From NCBI GenBank assembly GCA_027488855.1, contig JAIYAV010000287.1, positions 1-34,000 on the forward strand: a stretch of 34,000 nucleotides of DNA. The letters are read 5' to 3'. Of this stretch, positions 25,936-32,215 are shown one piece after another. The first letter of the stretch is position 1. The number at the start of each line of letters is the position of its first letter. The DNA comes from Saprospiraceae bacterium (GTDB taxonomy: Bacteria > Bacteroidota > Bacteroidia > Chitinophagales > Saprospiraceae). The notes below the pieces were generated by a model. That model was given only the letters and a program-made list of their open reading frames with translations, searched no databases and was not told where the DNA came from. Made by a program: the position numbers and the translations under genes.

Positions 25936-27147
25936 ATGCACCGCATTTCCATCCTTATCCTTCTCCTCGCTTTCACTTTTGCTTGTGCCAAAAAGCAAAC
26001 TGAATCAGCTACCCTTACGGTCAAAGACATTCCATTGCTGCTTGACCGCAACGAAGCCATCCAAAACGGCCAGGAATGGTCGGACGTCCAAAGCTACTAC
26101 GGTACTTCACGCCAGGCACTCCTGGATAACCCCAAAGACTACGAAGCAGCCCTCAAATTAGTCTACGTATTTGTCAACGAAGCCCGCATTACCGGTGAGC
26201 ACGGACATTACTACCCAGCTGCGCTGAAAATGAGTGATTACATTTTGCAAAAACCAGAACTAGAAAAAGACCTTCAATTTCGTGCGATGGCCGCCAAAGC
26301 AGGCGTACAATTGTCTTTGCACGACTTTAAAAATGCCCTCAAAACTGGCACCGAAGCCATGAACATCAACCCTTACAACGCCCAGAATTATGGGGTGTTG
26401 GTAGACGCCAATGTTGAATTGGGCAATTATGCTGAAGCCGTCAAGATGGCGGATAAAATGGTGTCGATTCGCCCCGACTTGCGTTCTTACGCTCGGGTAT
26501 CCTACCTCCGCGAAATCCATGGAGATGTAGATGGTGCCATTGAGGCCATGAAAATGGCGGTAGATGCCGGTTTTCCTGGCCAAGAACAAACCTGCTGGGC
26601 CAGACTTACCCTTGGCAATTTGTACAAACAATACGGTAACCTCGATGCTGCCGAAGGCGAATACAACACGATTTTAAAAGAACGTCCTAAATATCCATTT
26701 GCGGTTGCTGCCCTGGCTGAAGTTGCAGTTGAGCGCAAAAAATATGCTGAGGCAGAAAAGCTGTTTAAAGATGCAGCCAATATCATTCCCGAAGTAGGAT
26801 TTTATGAAGACCTCGCCCGCTTGTACAAAACTGAGGGCAAAGAAGAGGCTTGTAAAAAAACCCTGGATGAAATTTGGCCCATGCTCGCTGATGACGAAGC
26901 ACACGGGCATAACATGAACCTGGAATACGCCAGTATCTACGCCGACCTTGTAGGTGACTTGAATAAAGCGTTGAAATATGCGCTGAAAGAATATGAAATC
27001 CGCCCCGAAAACATTGATGTCAACCGCAAATTAGCCCTGATCTATCAGGACATGGGCAATAGCGCTAAAGCCTTGGAACACATGACCAAAGCAGGCAAAA
27101 CCAATTCCAAACATCCGGAGTTGAAACAATTGGCCATTAAAGGATAA
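25936..27147 (+). CDS. TPR-repeat lipoprotein next to the DUF4331 genes
   Basis: A 403-residue protein starting MHRISILILLLAFTFACAKK. A hydrophobic leader ends in a Cys at residue 17 followed by Ala-Lys-Lys, which fits a lipoprotein signal although the residue at -3 (Thr) is not ideal. The rest is helical with about eight TPR-like repeats: units such as FKNALKTGTEAMNINPYNAQ, YAEAVKMADKMVSIRPDL and LDAAEGEYNTILKERPKYPF. It is probably anchored in the inner leaflet of the outer or inner membrane as a binding scaffold. Its place directly behind two DUF4331 genes and before a strong terminator suggests it works with them, perhaps as an assembly or docking factor. Confidence 0.85.
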   Translation: MHRISILILLLAFTFACAKKQTESATLTVKDIPLLLDRNEAIQNGQEWSDVQSYYGTSRQALLDNPKDYEAALKLVYVFVNEARITGEHGHYYPAALKMSDYILQKPELEKDLQFRAMAAKAGVQLSLHDFKNALKTGTEAMNINPYNAQNYGVLVDANVELGNYAEAVKMADKMVSIRPDLRSYARVSYLREIHGDVDGAIEAMKMAVDAGFPGQEQTCWARLTLGNLYKQYGNLDAAEGEYNTILKERPKYPFAVAALAEVAVERKKYAEAEKLFKDAANIIPEVGFYEDLARLYKTEGKEEACKKTLDEIWPMLADDEAHGHNMNLEYASIYADLVGDLNKALKYALKEYEIRPENIDVNRKLALIYQDMGNSAKALEHMTKAGKTNSKHPELKQLAIKG

Positions 27148-27200
27148 AGTATATTAGACTTGAGGTAAGTTGATTGTCAATCAATTGGGGGCTTTTAGAG

Positions 27201-27370
27201 CTGACGACCAGCGGCAGCGCCGCCAAAACGTCTGTAGCGCGAGGAACGAAGACAGATTTAAGGTACGTAGTACCGAAACTATTGCCTTTGTTTCGGTGCT
27301 ACGCACCTTAAAAACCTTGTTTGACCTTAATGCTACAGACGTTTGGGCGGCTCTGCCGCTGGTCGCTGAC
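27201..27370. repeat. 170-base long inverted repeat with nested palindromes
   Basis: The outer arms CGACCAGCGGCAG...AACGTCTGTAGC (27205-27238) pair with GCTACAGACGTT...CTGCCGCTGGTCG (about 27333-27366). The inner arms TTTAAGGTACGTAGTACCGAAAC and GTTTCGGTGCTACGCACCTTAAA pair as well, with a less matched stretch between (27239-27256 against 27311-27332). The inner arms each hold a smaller palindrome, GGTACGTAGTACC and GGTGCTACGCACC. The short open frames on both strands share residues only because the DNA is palindromic; no gene is present. Confidence 0.85.
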
Positions 27371-27440
27371 ACTAAGTTTGTATATTGGTCTTAACAATTG
27401 CTTGATAAGCAACTCGCCTCTAGTCTATTATTTGCATGGT

Positions 27441-27480
27441 AAAAAGCAGTTGAGTGGTTTTCGCTCAACTGCTTTTTTTA
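27441..27480 (+). terminator. Strong intrinsic terminator of the DUF4331-TPR operon
   Basis: AAAAAGCAGTTGAG pairs with CTCAACTGCTTTTT around a 9-base loop, followed by a run of seven T. A textbook rho-independent terminator, about 295 bases after the lipoprotein stop and beyond the large inverted repeat. Its A run also makes it usable from the other strand. Confidence 0.85.
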
Positions 27481-27497
27481 TTGTCCGCACAAAGGTT

Positions 27498-27505
27498 TAC
27501 ATTTG
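27498..27505 (+). promoter_or_regulatory. Promoter -7 element for the TPR-AAA+ gene
   Basis: TACATTTG matches the Bacteroidota TANNTTTG consensus exactly. A T-rich -33 (TTTT at 27475-27478, spacing 19) coincides with the T run of the preceding terminator. Transcription would begin near 27512, leaving a leader of about 60 bases. The element continues as TACATTTGG, as before the EAD11 gene. Confidence 0.5.
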
Positions 27506-27572
27506 GGGCATTGGGGTGGCAAAAAAATATGTGTTCATTTTGCCCCGCTACTATGCATGTAATACCCAGCAA

Positions 27573-28916
27573 ATGGAATTGAACGATCTTGATTTTTTAT
27601 TGGAAGCCGTAAAAGCTTCACCCGACAACCTGCCACTGCGCAAACTACTGGCTTCGGCGCTATTGAAAAATCGCCGTTTTGAAGAAGCAGAAGTAGAGTA
27701 CAAAGCTGCCCTGCGCATGGCTGCGGAAGATTTGAACCTACAAATGGGGCTGGCCACCGCTTTTTTGGAACAAGGCAAAACTGCCATGGCCATGGTCATC
27801 ATGGAAGACATCCTATCACATGATACGCCGCCGCCACAGGCTTGGATCATCCAGGCTCGATTGCTACTGAGCGCCGGGCAAGCCCAGCAAGCCCAAGAGG
27901 CCTACGACAATGCCATCACCCTCGATCCCAATCTGGCCGATGCCTACCTCAACAATGAAATCAGTCAGAAACTGGATCAATCACCCGAGCCTAGCAAAGT
28001 ACGTTTGGGTGGATTTGGTGAAGAAGAAGGCGAAGAAGAACGTATCCTTGAGTTTGAGCGCCCCAAAGTGAGCTTCAACGATGTAGGCGGGATGGAAAAA
28101 GTGAAGGAGGAAATTCGGATGAAAATCATCCACCCGCTGGAACATCCCGAAATCTATAAGGCATATGGGAAAAAAATCGGCGGTGGAATTCTACTCTATG
28201 GCCCTCCGGGTTGTGGAAAAACCCATTTAGCCCGGGCTACCGCTGGCCAGATCAAGAGCAATTTTATGGCGGTGGGCATCAACGAAATCCTGGACATGTG
28301 GCTGGGACAAAGTGAAAAAAACCTGCACGCCATCTTTCAAAAAGCCCGGCAAATCAAACCTTGTGTGCTGTTTTTTGATGAAGTTGACGCCCTGGGCGCC
28401 AACCGCAGCGACATGCGCATGAGTGCAGGGCGGCACCTGATCAACCAATTCCTCAACGAACTCGACGGCATCGAACAGTCCAACGATGGAGTATTGGTTC
28501 TGGCGGCGACCAATGCCCCCTGGCACCTGGATCCGGCTTTCCGCCGCCCTGGTCGTTTTGACCGCATCATTTTTGTGCCGCCACCCGACGAGGCGGGCCG
28601 AGCCGCCATTTTGGAAATCCATTTGCGCGACAAACCAGTTTCGACCATAGACTATGCCAAAATCGCCCAAAAAACCAATGGCTTTTCCGGTGCTGATTTG
28701 GAAGCAGTAATCGACATTGCCATTGAAAACAAGTTGGAGGAAAGTATGCGCAAAGGTGTTCCCATTCCACTGGAGACCAATGACTTGCTCAAGGCACTGA
28801 ATCAACACCGAGCGACTACTACCGAGTGGTTCAGCACCGCCAAAAACTACGCCCTGTTTTCAAATGAAAGTGGGCAGTACGATGAGATTTTGAAATACCT
28901 GAATGTAAAAAAATAG
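27573..28916 (+). CDS. TPR-AAA+ ATPase fusion
   Basis: A 447-residue cytoplasmic protein. Residues 1-125 are TPR-like helical repeats (NRRFEEAEVEYKAALRMA, AGQAQQAQEAYDNAITLDPN). An acidic linker (GFGEEEGEEERI) follows, then a classic AAA module of the Cdc48/proteasomal-ATPase type beginning SFNDVGGMEKVKEE. Walker A is GPPGCGKT (210-217), Walker B VLFFDE (265-270), sensor 1 Asn314 in AATN, arginine fingers in FRRPGRFDR, and FSGADLEAVI near 371-380. The C-terminus, TTTEWFSTAKNYALFSN..YDEILKYL, is the closing helix region of this AAA subfamily. All catalytic residues are intact, so it is probably an active ring ATPase that remodels a protein recognised by the TPRs. No protease domain. Start chosen at MELNDLDFL because upstream codons have no TPR character. 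Confidence 0.9.
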   Translation: MELNDLDFLLEAVKASPDNLPLRKLLASALLKNRRFEEAEVEYKAALRMAAEDLNLQMGLATAFLEQGKTAMAMVIMEDILSHDTPPPQAWIIQARLLLSAGQAQQAQEAYDNAITLDPNLADAYLNNEISQKLDQSPEPSKVRLGGFGEEEGEEERILEFERPKVSFNDVGGMEKVKEEIRMKIIHPLEHPEIYKAYGKKIGGGILLYGPPGCGKTHLARATAGQIKSNFMAVGINEILDMWLGQSEKNLHAIFQKARQIKPCVLFFDEVDALGANRSDMRMSAGRHLINQFLNELDGIEQSNDGVLVLAATNAPWHLDPAFRRPGRFDRIIFVPPPDEAGRAAILEIHLRDKPVSTIDYAKIAQKTNGFSGADLEAVIDIAIENKLEESMRKGVPIPLETNDLLKALNQHRATTTEWFSTAKNYALFSNESGQYDEILKYLNVKK

Positions 28917-28971
28917 TTGAGACCATGAGTTATCCCGAATTTTCAAAATAATTTCAAAGCGACATAATTTT

Positions 28972-29065
28972 CACAAAGAAAGCACCAAGAAACACAAAGG
29001 ACACAAAGTTGGACGTAGACGATGTTTCCCTTTGTGCCCTTTGTGTCCTCTTTTTTTCCTTTGTG
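28972..29065. repeat. Inverted repeat of CACAAAG words between the two TPR genes
   Basis: The left arm (28972-29008) is CACAAAGAAAGCACC... with CACAAAGGACACAAAG at its inner end; the right arm (about 29030-29065) is CTTTGTGCCCTTTGTGTCC...CCTTTGTG. Three CACAAAG words are mirrored around a 21-base core. No gene is contained. The downstream gene has no evident promoter, so the transcript of the AAA+ gene may run through it. Confidence 0.8.
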
Positions 29066-29140
29066 ATAATGAAATGTCGCTTTTGTAGTGTTTATGAAAA
29101 AAATCGAGATGCGGAATGTTCCTCAACGCAACTTATCTCC

Positions 29141-30412
29141 ATGTCCCACCACCTTGAACGCGCCCAACTCCTTATGGAACAACGGCGCATTGCCGATGCT
29201 GAAAAAGAACTGGCGCTCGCGCTGCAAGAGTCTCCCGATAATGGATTGGCTTTCCGTTTGTTGGCCCTGTGCAAAGTGATCAGCAGAAACTACCCTGCGG
29301 CTTTGGCTCCTGCACAGCAAGCTTTAGCACTCGATCCCGATGACCCCGGCAATCATTACATTTTGGCAGTAGCCAGTTTTTACAACAATCAAAACCAGCA
29401 GGCCAAGGAGTTAATCCGCAGCGGTTTGAACCTCAATCCCTACATGCCCTCCATGTTTGAACTGGCGGGGGAGATCGCCATGCATGAAGACCAGTGGGAA
29501 GAGGCACTCTATCAGTCCGAAAAAGGATTGGAGATCGACCCTGAAGATACCGAATTGGTCAACCTGCGGGCTCGAGCATTGCTCAAACTCAATCGTACCG
29601 CCGAAGCCGAGGCTACGATGGATTACGCCTTGTATACTGACCCACACAATTCCATGTCACACGCCAATCAAGGTTGGGTGGCGGTGCACCAAAACAATTT
29701 TGAACCAGCGATTGCTGCCTTTAAAGAAGCCTTACGCCTCAATCCCCAAAATGCACATGCCCGGGCGGGCTTAAAGGAGGCCATTAAGGCGAAAAACCCG
29801 GTTTACCGCTGGATTTTGAACTATTTCCTGTGGATGAGTAAATTGCAAAGTGACAAGCAGTGGTGGTTCATCATCGGTCTATATTTTGTATACCGTATCG
29901 TGTTGAGTTTGAACAAAAATTTTCCAGCTTTGAGCTTTTTGCTCACCCCCTTGATTGTCATGTATGTCCTTTTTGCTTACTCTACCTGGATTGGGCAACC
30001 GGTTTCCAATTTTTTCCTGCGCTTTCATCCCCTCGGCAAACACGCCTTGAGCTCGGATGAAAACCGCGCGGCCAATTGGGTGGGCATTCAATTGTTGGCT
30101 TTGTTGGGAGTGGCCATTTTGTATTGGCTGGCTCCTGAGGAAGGCTGGCTAGGCTGGACCAAAGATCGTTTGTTCTTTGCGGTATTGGTGGTAGGCACCA
30201 TGTTGATTCCAGTGAGTGGTTCCTTTTTGGCCCCTGAGGGCAGTCAAGCCCGCAAACAATTGGCTTGGTATGCCATTATTCTGGGCTTTTTTGGCTTGGT
30301 TCCAGTTTTTTTTCCAGTAGCATTCATGTTGATCTTTGTATATGGCATTGGGATTTTCTTGTATGCTTTTGTCGCAAATTATATTTTGCATCGAGCAGCT
30401 AGAAGATTTTGA
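29141..30412 (+). CDS. TPR-repeat integral membrane protein
   Basis: A 423-residue protein with an unusual order: a cytoplasmic TPR array first (about 1-215, six repeats such as IADAEKELALALQESPDNGL, WEEALYQSEKGLEIDPEDTE and FEPAIAAFKEALRLNPQNAH), then five to six transmembrane helices (about 240-415). The start MSHHLERAQL at 29141 directly opens the first repeat; an upstream ATG at 29069 would add a Cys-rich stretch lying partly in hairpin DNA. Its TPRs resemble those of the AAA+ protein upstream, and the pairing suggests the ATPase and a membrane platform interact. No enzymatic motif is visible in the membrane part. Function unknown. Confidence 0.82.
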   Translation: MSHHLERAQLLMEQRRIADAEKELALALQESPDNGLAFRLLALCKVISRNYPAALAPAQQALALDPDDPGNHYILAVASFYNNQNQQAKELIRSGLNLNPYMPSMFELAGEIAMHEDQWEEALYQSEKGLEIDPEDTELVNLRARALLKLNRTAEAEATMDYALYTDPHNSMSHANQGWVAVHQNNFEPAIAAFKEALRLNPQNAHARAGLKEAIKAKNPVYRWILNYFLWMSKLQSDKQWWFIIGLYFVYRIVLSLNKNFPALSFLLTPLIVMYVLFAYSTWIGQPVSNFFLRFHPLGKHALSSDENRAANWVGIQLLALLGVAILYWLAPEEGWLGWTKDRLFFAVLVVGTMLIPVSGSFLAPEGSQARKQLAWYAIILGFFGLVPVFFPVAFMLIFVYGIGIFLYAFVANYILHRAARRF

Positions 30413-30427
30413 GTATTTAGGAACGAC

Positions 30428-30458
30428 TTTAAAAATCAACCAAAAAAAATTACATTTG
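30428..30458 (+). promoter_or_regulatory. Promoter of the EAD11-like gene
   Basis: TTTA at 30428-30431, a 19-base spacer and TACATTTG at 30451-30458 closely match the Bacteroidota sigma-A promoter (TTTG, 19-20 bases, TANNTTTG). Transcription would start near 30465, about 12 bases before the ATG. The small gene therefore seems independently expressed. Confidence 0.55.
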
Positions 30459-30476
30459 GCGTAAAGATTGTTGACA

Positions 30477-30707
30477 ATGACTAAAAAAGAAATTCGGAAC
30501 CTTATTGCCAGTGGTCGCTTGAGTGACGCCATGAAAGGCTTACCTGGAGTTGTTGCAGACCACCTGCAAAACGATGTAATTTTGTTACAAAGCCGCTTGA
30601 ATGGATTGGAACGCCAGGAGCGTTTGGGTACCATTGATTCAGGCAGTGCTAATATTGAGCGGGCCAAAATCACTGCAGCAGTGCTCGACATGATCTCTGG
30701 CGACTAA
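30477..30707 (+). CDS. Stand-alone effector-associated domain 11 (EAD11)-like protein
   Basis: A 76-residue, all-helical cytoplasmic protein: TKKEIRNLIASGRLSDAMKG, then DVILLQSRLNGLERQERLG (33-51), and IERAKITAAVLDMI (60-73). The pattern of a first helix ending in ASGRL, an LLQSRLNxLERxxRLG helix and an E-R-x-K-I-T-x-A-x-L-D helix is that of EAD11, an adaptor domain described by computational work on bacterial NTP-dependent conflict systems. There it is usually fused to CHAT, TIR, nuclease or STAND modules and joins sensor to effector by like-with-like binding. Here it is alone, with nothing else in the frame. It has its own promoter, sits 64 bases after the TPR membrane gene, and is followed by a small hairpin. 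The assignment is from memory of the family pattern. Confidence 0.75.
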   Translation: MTKKEIRNLIASGRLSDAMKGLPGVVADHLQNDVILLQSRLNGLERQERLGTIDSGSANIERAKITAAVLDMISGD

Positions 30708-30721
30708 CATTTGCAGATTTT

Positions 30722-30752
30722 GCCATTTCCTCCTCATAAATGGCGAGTTTTT
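30722..30752 (+). terminator. Possible weak terminator after the EAD11-like gene
   Basis: GCCATTT and AAATGGC form a 7-base-pair stem with a 9-base loop, followed by GAGTTTTTA. It starts 14 bases after the stop. The stem is short and the T run interrupted, so it is tentative. Confidence 0.4.
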
Positions 30753-30842
30753 ACAAATCCCCTCCAGCGATGAAGCATTAGCGTTTAGAAACCCTGATCT
30801 TTGAGTCATTAATTTGATTGTTCATGCACAACACTCAAAACC

Positions 30843-32090
30843 ATGAAGACGCACAAGATTATGGCACTTTTTACCGCAATGGCACTCGTTCAAACCCTTA
30901 GTGGACAAAGTAGCAGCGAAGATCACTACGTGGGTACGTTTAGCAACAGCCAATCGGGCCTGGTTTTGTCGATGGATAAGGCCGCAGATGGCACCTATAA
31001 AGGCTTCTTCCAATTGCAAGAGCAAAAATACTCCTTCAGCAATGGAACCAAACTCCTGGGCATGATCAATGCGGAGTACCAATACAATGGCCAAGCTTTT
31101 GCGTTCTCCCTCTCTCGTTTGTTGGGTGAATATTATGTGACCAGCGAAGGGGTGAGTATCCCAGTGGTAAAAACCGCGAATCAACCCGTTGCAGCCACTA
31201 AATCGAATACAAATGCGGTTAATTCACCTAAAACCAGTACTCCTACAAGCCCAACTACGACTTCCGGCGGGACGGGCACCAAAGCGACTACTACCGCTCC
31301 TGCCGCTACAGGTACCCGGATTGCTGATCCCACCAGTGGCTATTCCTTCCAAACGCCAGCTGCCTGGAAAAGCCAGGAACAAGGTGCTGGATTTGTCCTA
31401 AATAAAGTGGGCACTCAGGTGTCGATGAGTGTAAGCCCGCATGAGTACAATACTTTGGCCGAAATGCGTGCCCAGGTACTCGATGCCAACGACCCAGCCA
31501 GCAATACCTACATCAAAGCCCAAACCCAGGCTTATGGCAGCAATGGCCTGTTGATCCGCTTTGATGGCACCGCTCAAGGAAAAGTCGTGGTGATTGAAAT
31601 GATCAGTTTGTTATCGCCAAACGGCGGCGGTGTGACCATAGCGGCTACCGGGATGAAAGATCAATACGGAGCAGAATATACCACGCTGATCAAATCCGTT
31701 GCCAATAGTATACAATTCAGCAAGCCACAAACCTCAAGTCTGGCGGAGCAATGGAAACAAAAGATCAAAGGAAAAAGACTGGATTATTACTACACGGGCA
31801 ATGGGATGGCCGACCATTACATCATCCACGTCTGTTCAGAAGGCACTTTTGTGTACAAAAACGACAACTCCTACAGTTCCAATAATGCTTACACCGACTT
31901 TTCCTACGCGAGTGCAGGTGCGGATGCGGGCAAATGGCAAGTCGTGGCCAAAGGCACTCAACCAACTTTGATTCTGCGCTTCAACGATGGCCGGGTTTGG
32001 GAATACCCGCTGAGCCCAGGGAAGGCAGGGAACGAAATTTTGTTGAATGGAAAACGGTATTTTGTGCAGGCGGGGACGATGTGCCAGTAA
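30843..32090 (+). CDS. Secreted multidomain protein of unknown function
   Basis: A 415-residue protein with a signal peptide (HKIMALFTAMALVQTLSGQ). Three parts follow: a small beta domain (about 26-105; YVGTFSNSQSGLVLSMD, YKGFFQLQEQKYSF), a Thr/Ser/Pro-rich linker (about 115-160), a central domain starting YSFQTPAAWKSQEQGAGFVL with the look of a PsbP/DcrB-like fold (about 165-290), and a C-terminal domain (about 300-415; LDYYYTGNGMADHYIIHVCS, KGTQPTLILRFNDGRVWEYP) that resembles small beta-barrel surface modules. There is no T9SS tail, and the only conspicuous Cys residues are near the end. I cannot assign a function. Its stop is 5-9 bases before the next inverted repeat. Confidence 0.8.
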   Translation: MKTHKIMALFTAMALVQTLSGQSSSEDHYVGTFSNSQSGLVLSMDKAADGTYKGFFQLQEQKYSFSNGTKLLGMINAEYQYNGQAFAFSLSRLLGEYYVTSEGVSIPVVKTANQPVAATKSNTNAVNSPKTSTPTSPTTTSGGTGTKATTTAPAATGTRIADPTSGYSFQTPAAWKSQEQGAGFVLNKVGTQVSMSVSPHEYNTLAEMRAQVLDANDPASNTYIKAQTQAYGSNGLLIRFDGTAQGKVVVIEMISLLSPNGGGVTIAATGMKDQYGAEYTTLIKSVANSIQFSKPQTSSLAEQWKQKIKGKRLDYYYTGNGMADHYIIHVCSEGTFVYKNDNSYSSNNAYTDFSYASAGADAGKWQVVAKGTQPTLILRFNDGRVWEYPLSPGKAGNEILLNGKRYFVQAGTMCQ

Positions 32091-32098
32091 AAAACCTG

Positions 32099-32215
32099 CT
32101 TAAGTGTACCTTAGGTGCCTTAAGTTTCTTAGGTGGTGAAAAAGAAAAATTCTGCGTAGCAGGCAGCGTATTTTCACCACCTGAGAAACTTAAGACACTT
32201 AAGATACACCTGAGG
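32099..32215. repeat. Long inverted repeat, CTAAGGTG-word family, copy 3
   Basis: The left arm (about 32099-32143) has words CTTAAGTGTAC, CTTAGGTGC, CTTAAGTTT, CTTAGGTGG, and the right arm (about 32171-32215) mirrors them with a few changes. The architecture (word ending in TTT third, word ending in TGG fourth) is the same as at 19752, but the letters differ (TTAAG for TAAGG) and the core is different (TTCTGCGTAGCAGGCAGCG). It fills the gap between two converging genes, ending at the base before the stop codon of the ATP-grasp-like gene. Confidence 0.87.

Noticed and set aside
27170-27394. Small open frames on both strands in the 170-base inverted repeat, sharing residues such as VRSTET and VSVLRTL
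   Set aside because: The likeness arises because the DNA is palindromic and reads the same on both strands. There is no start context or family resemblance, so this is repeat DNA, not a gene pair.
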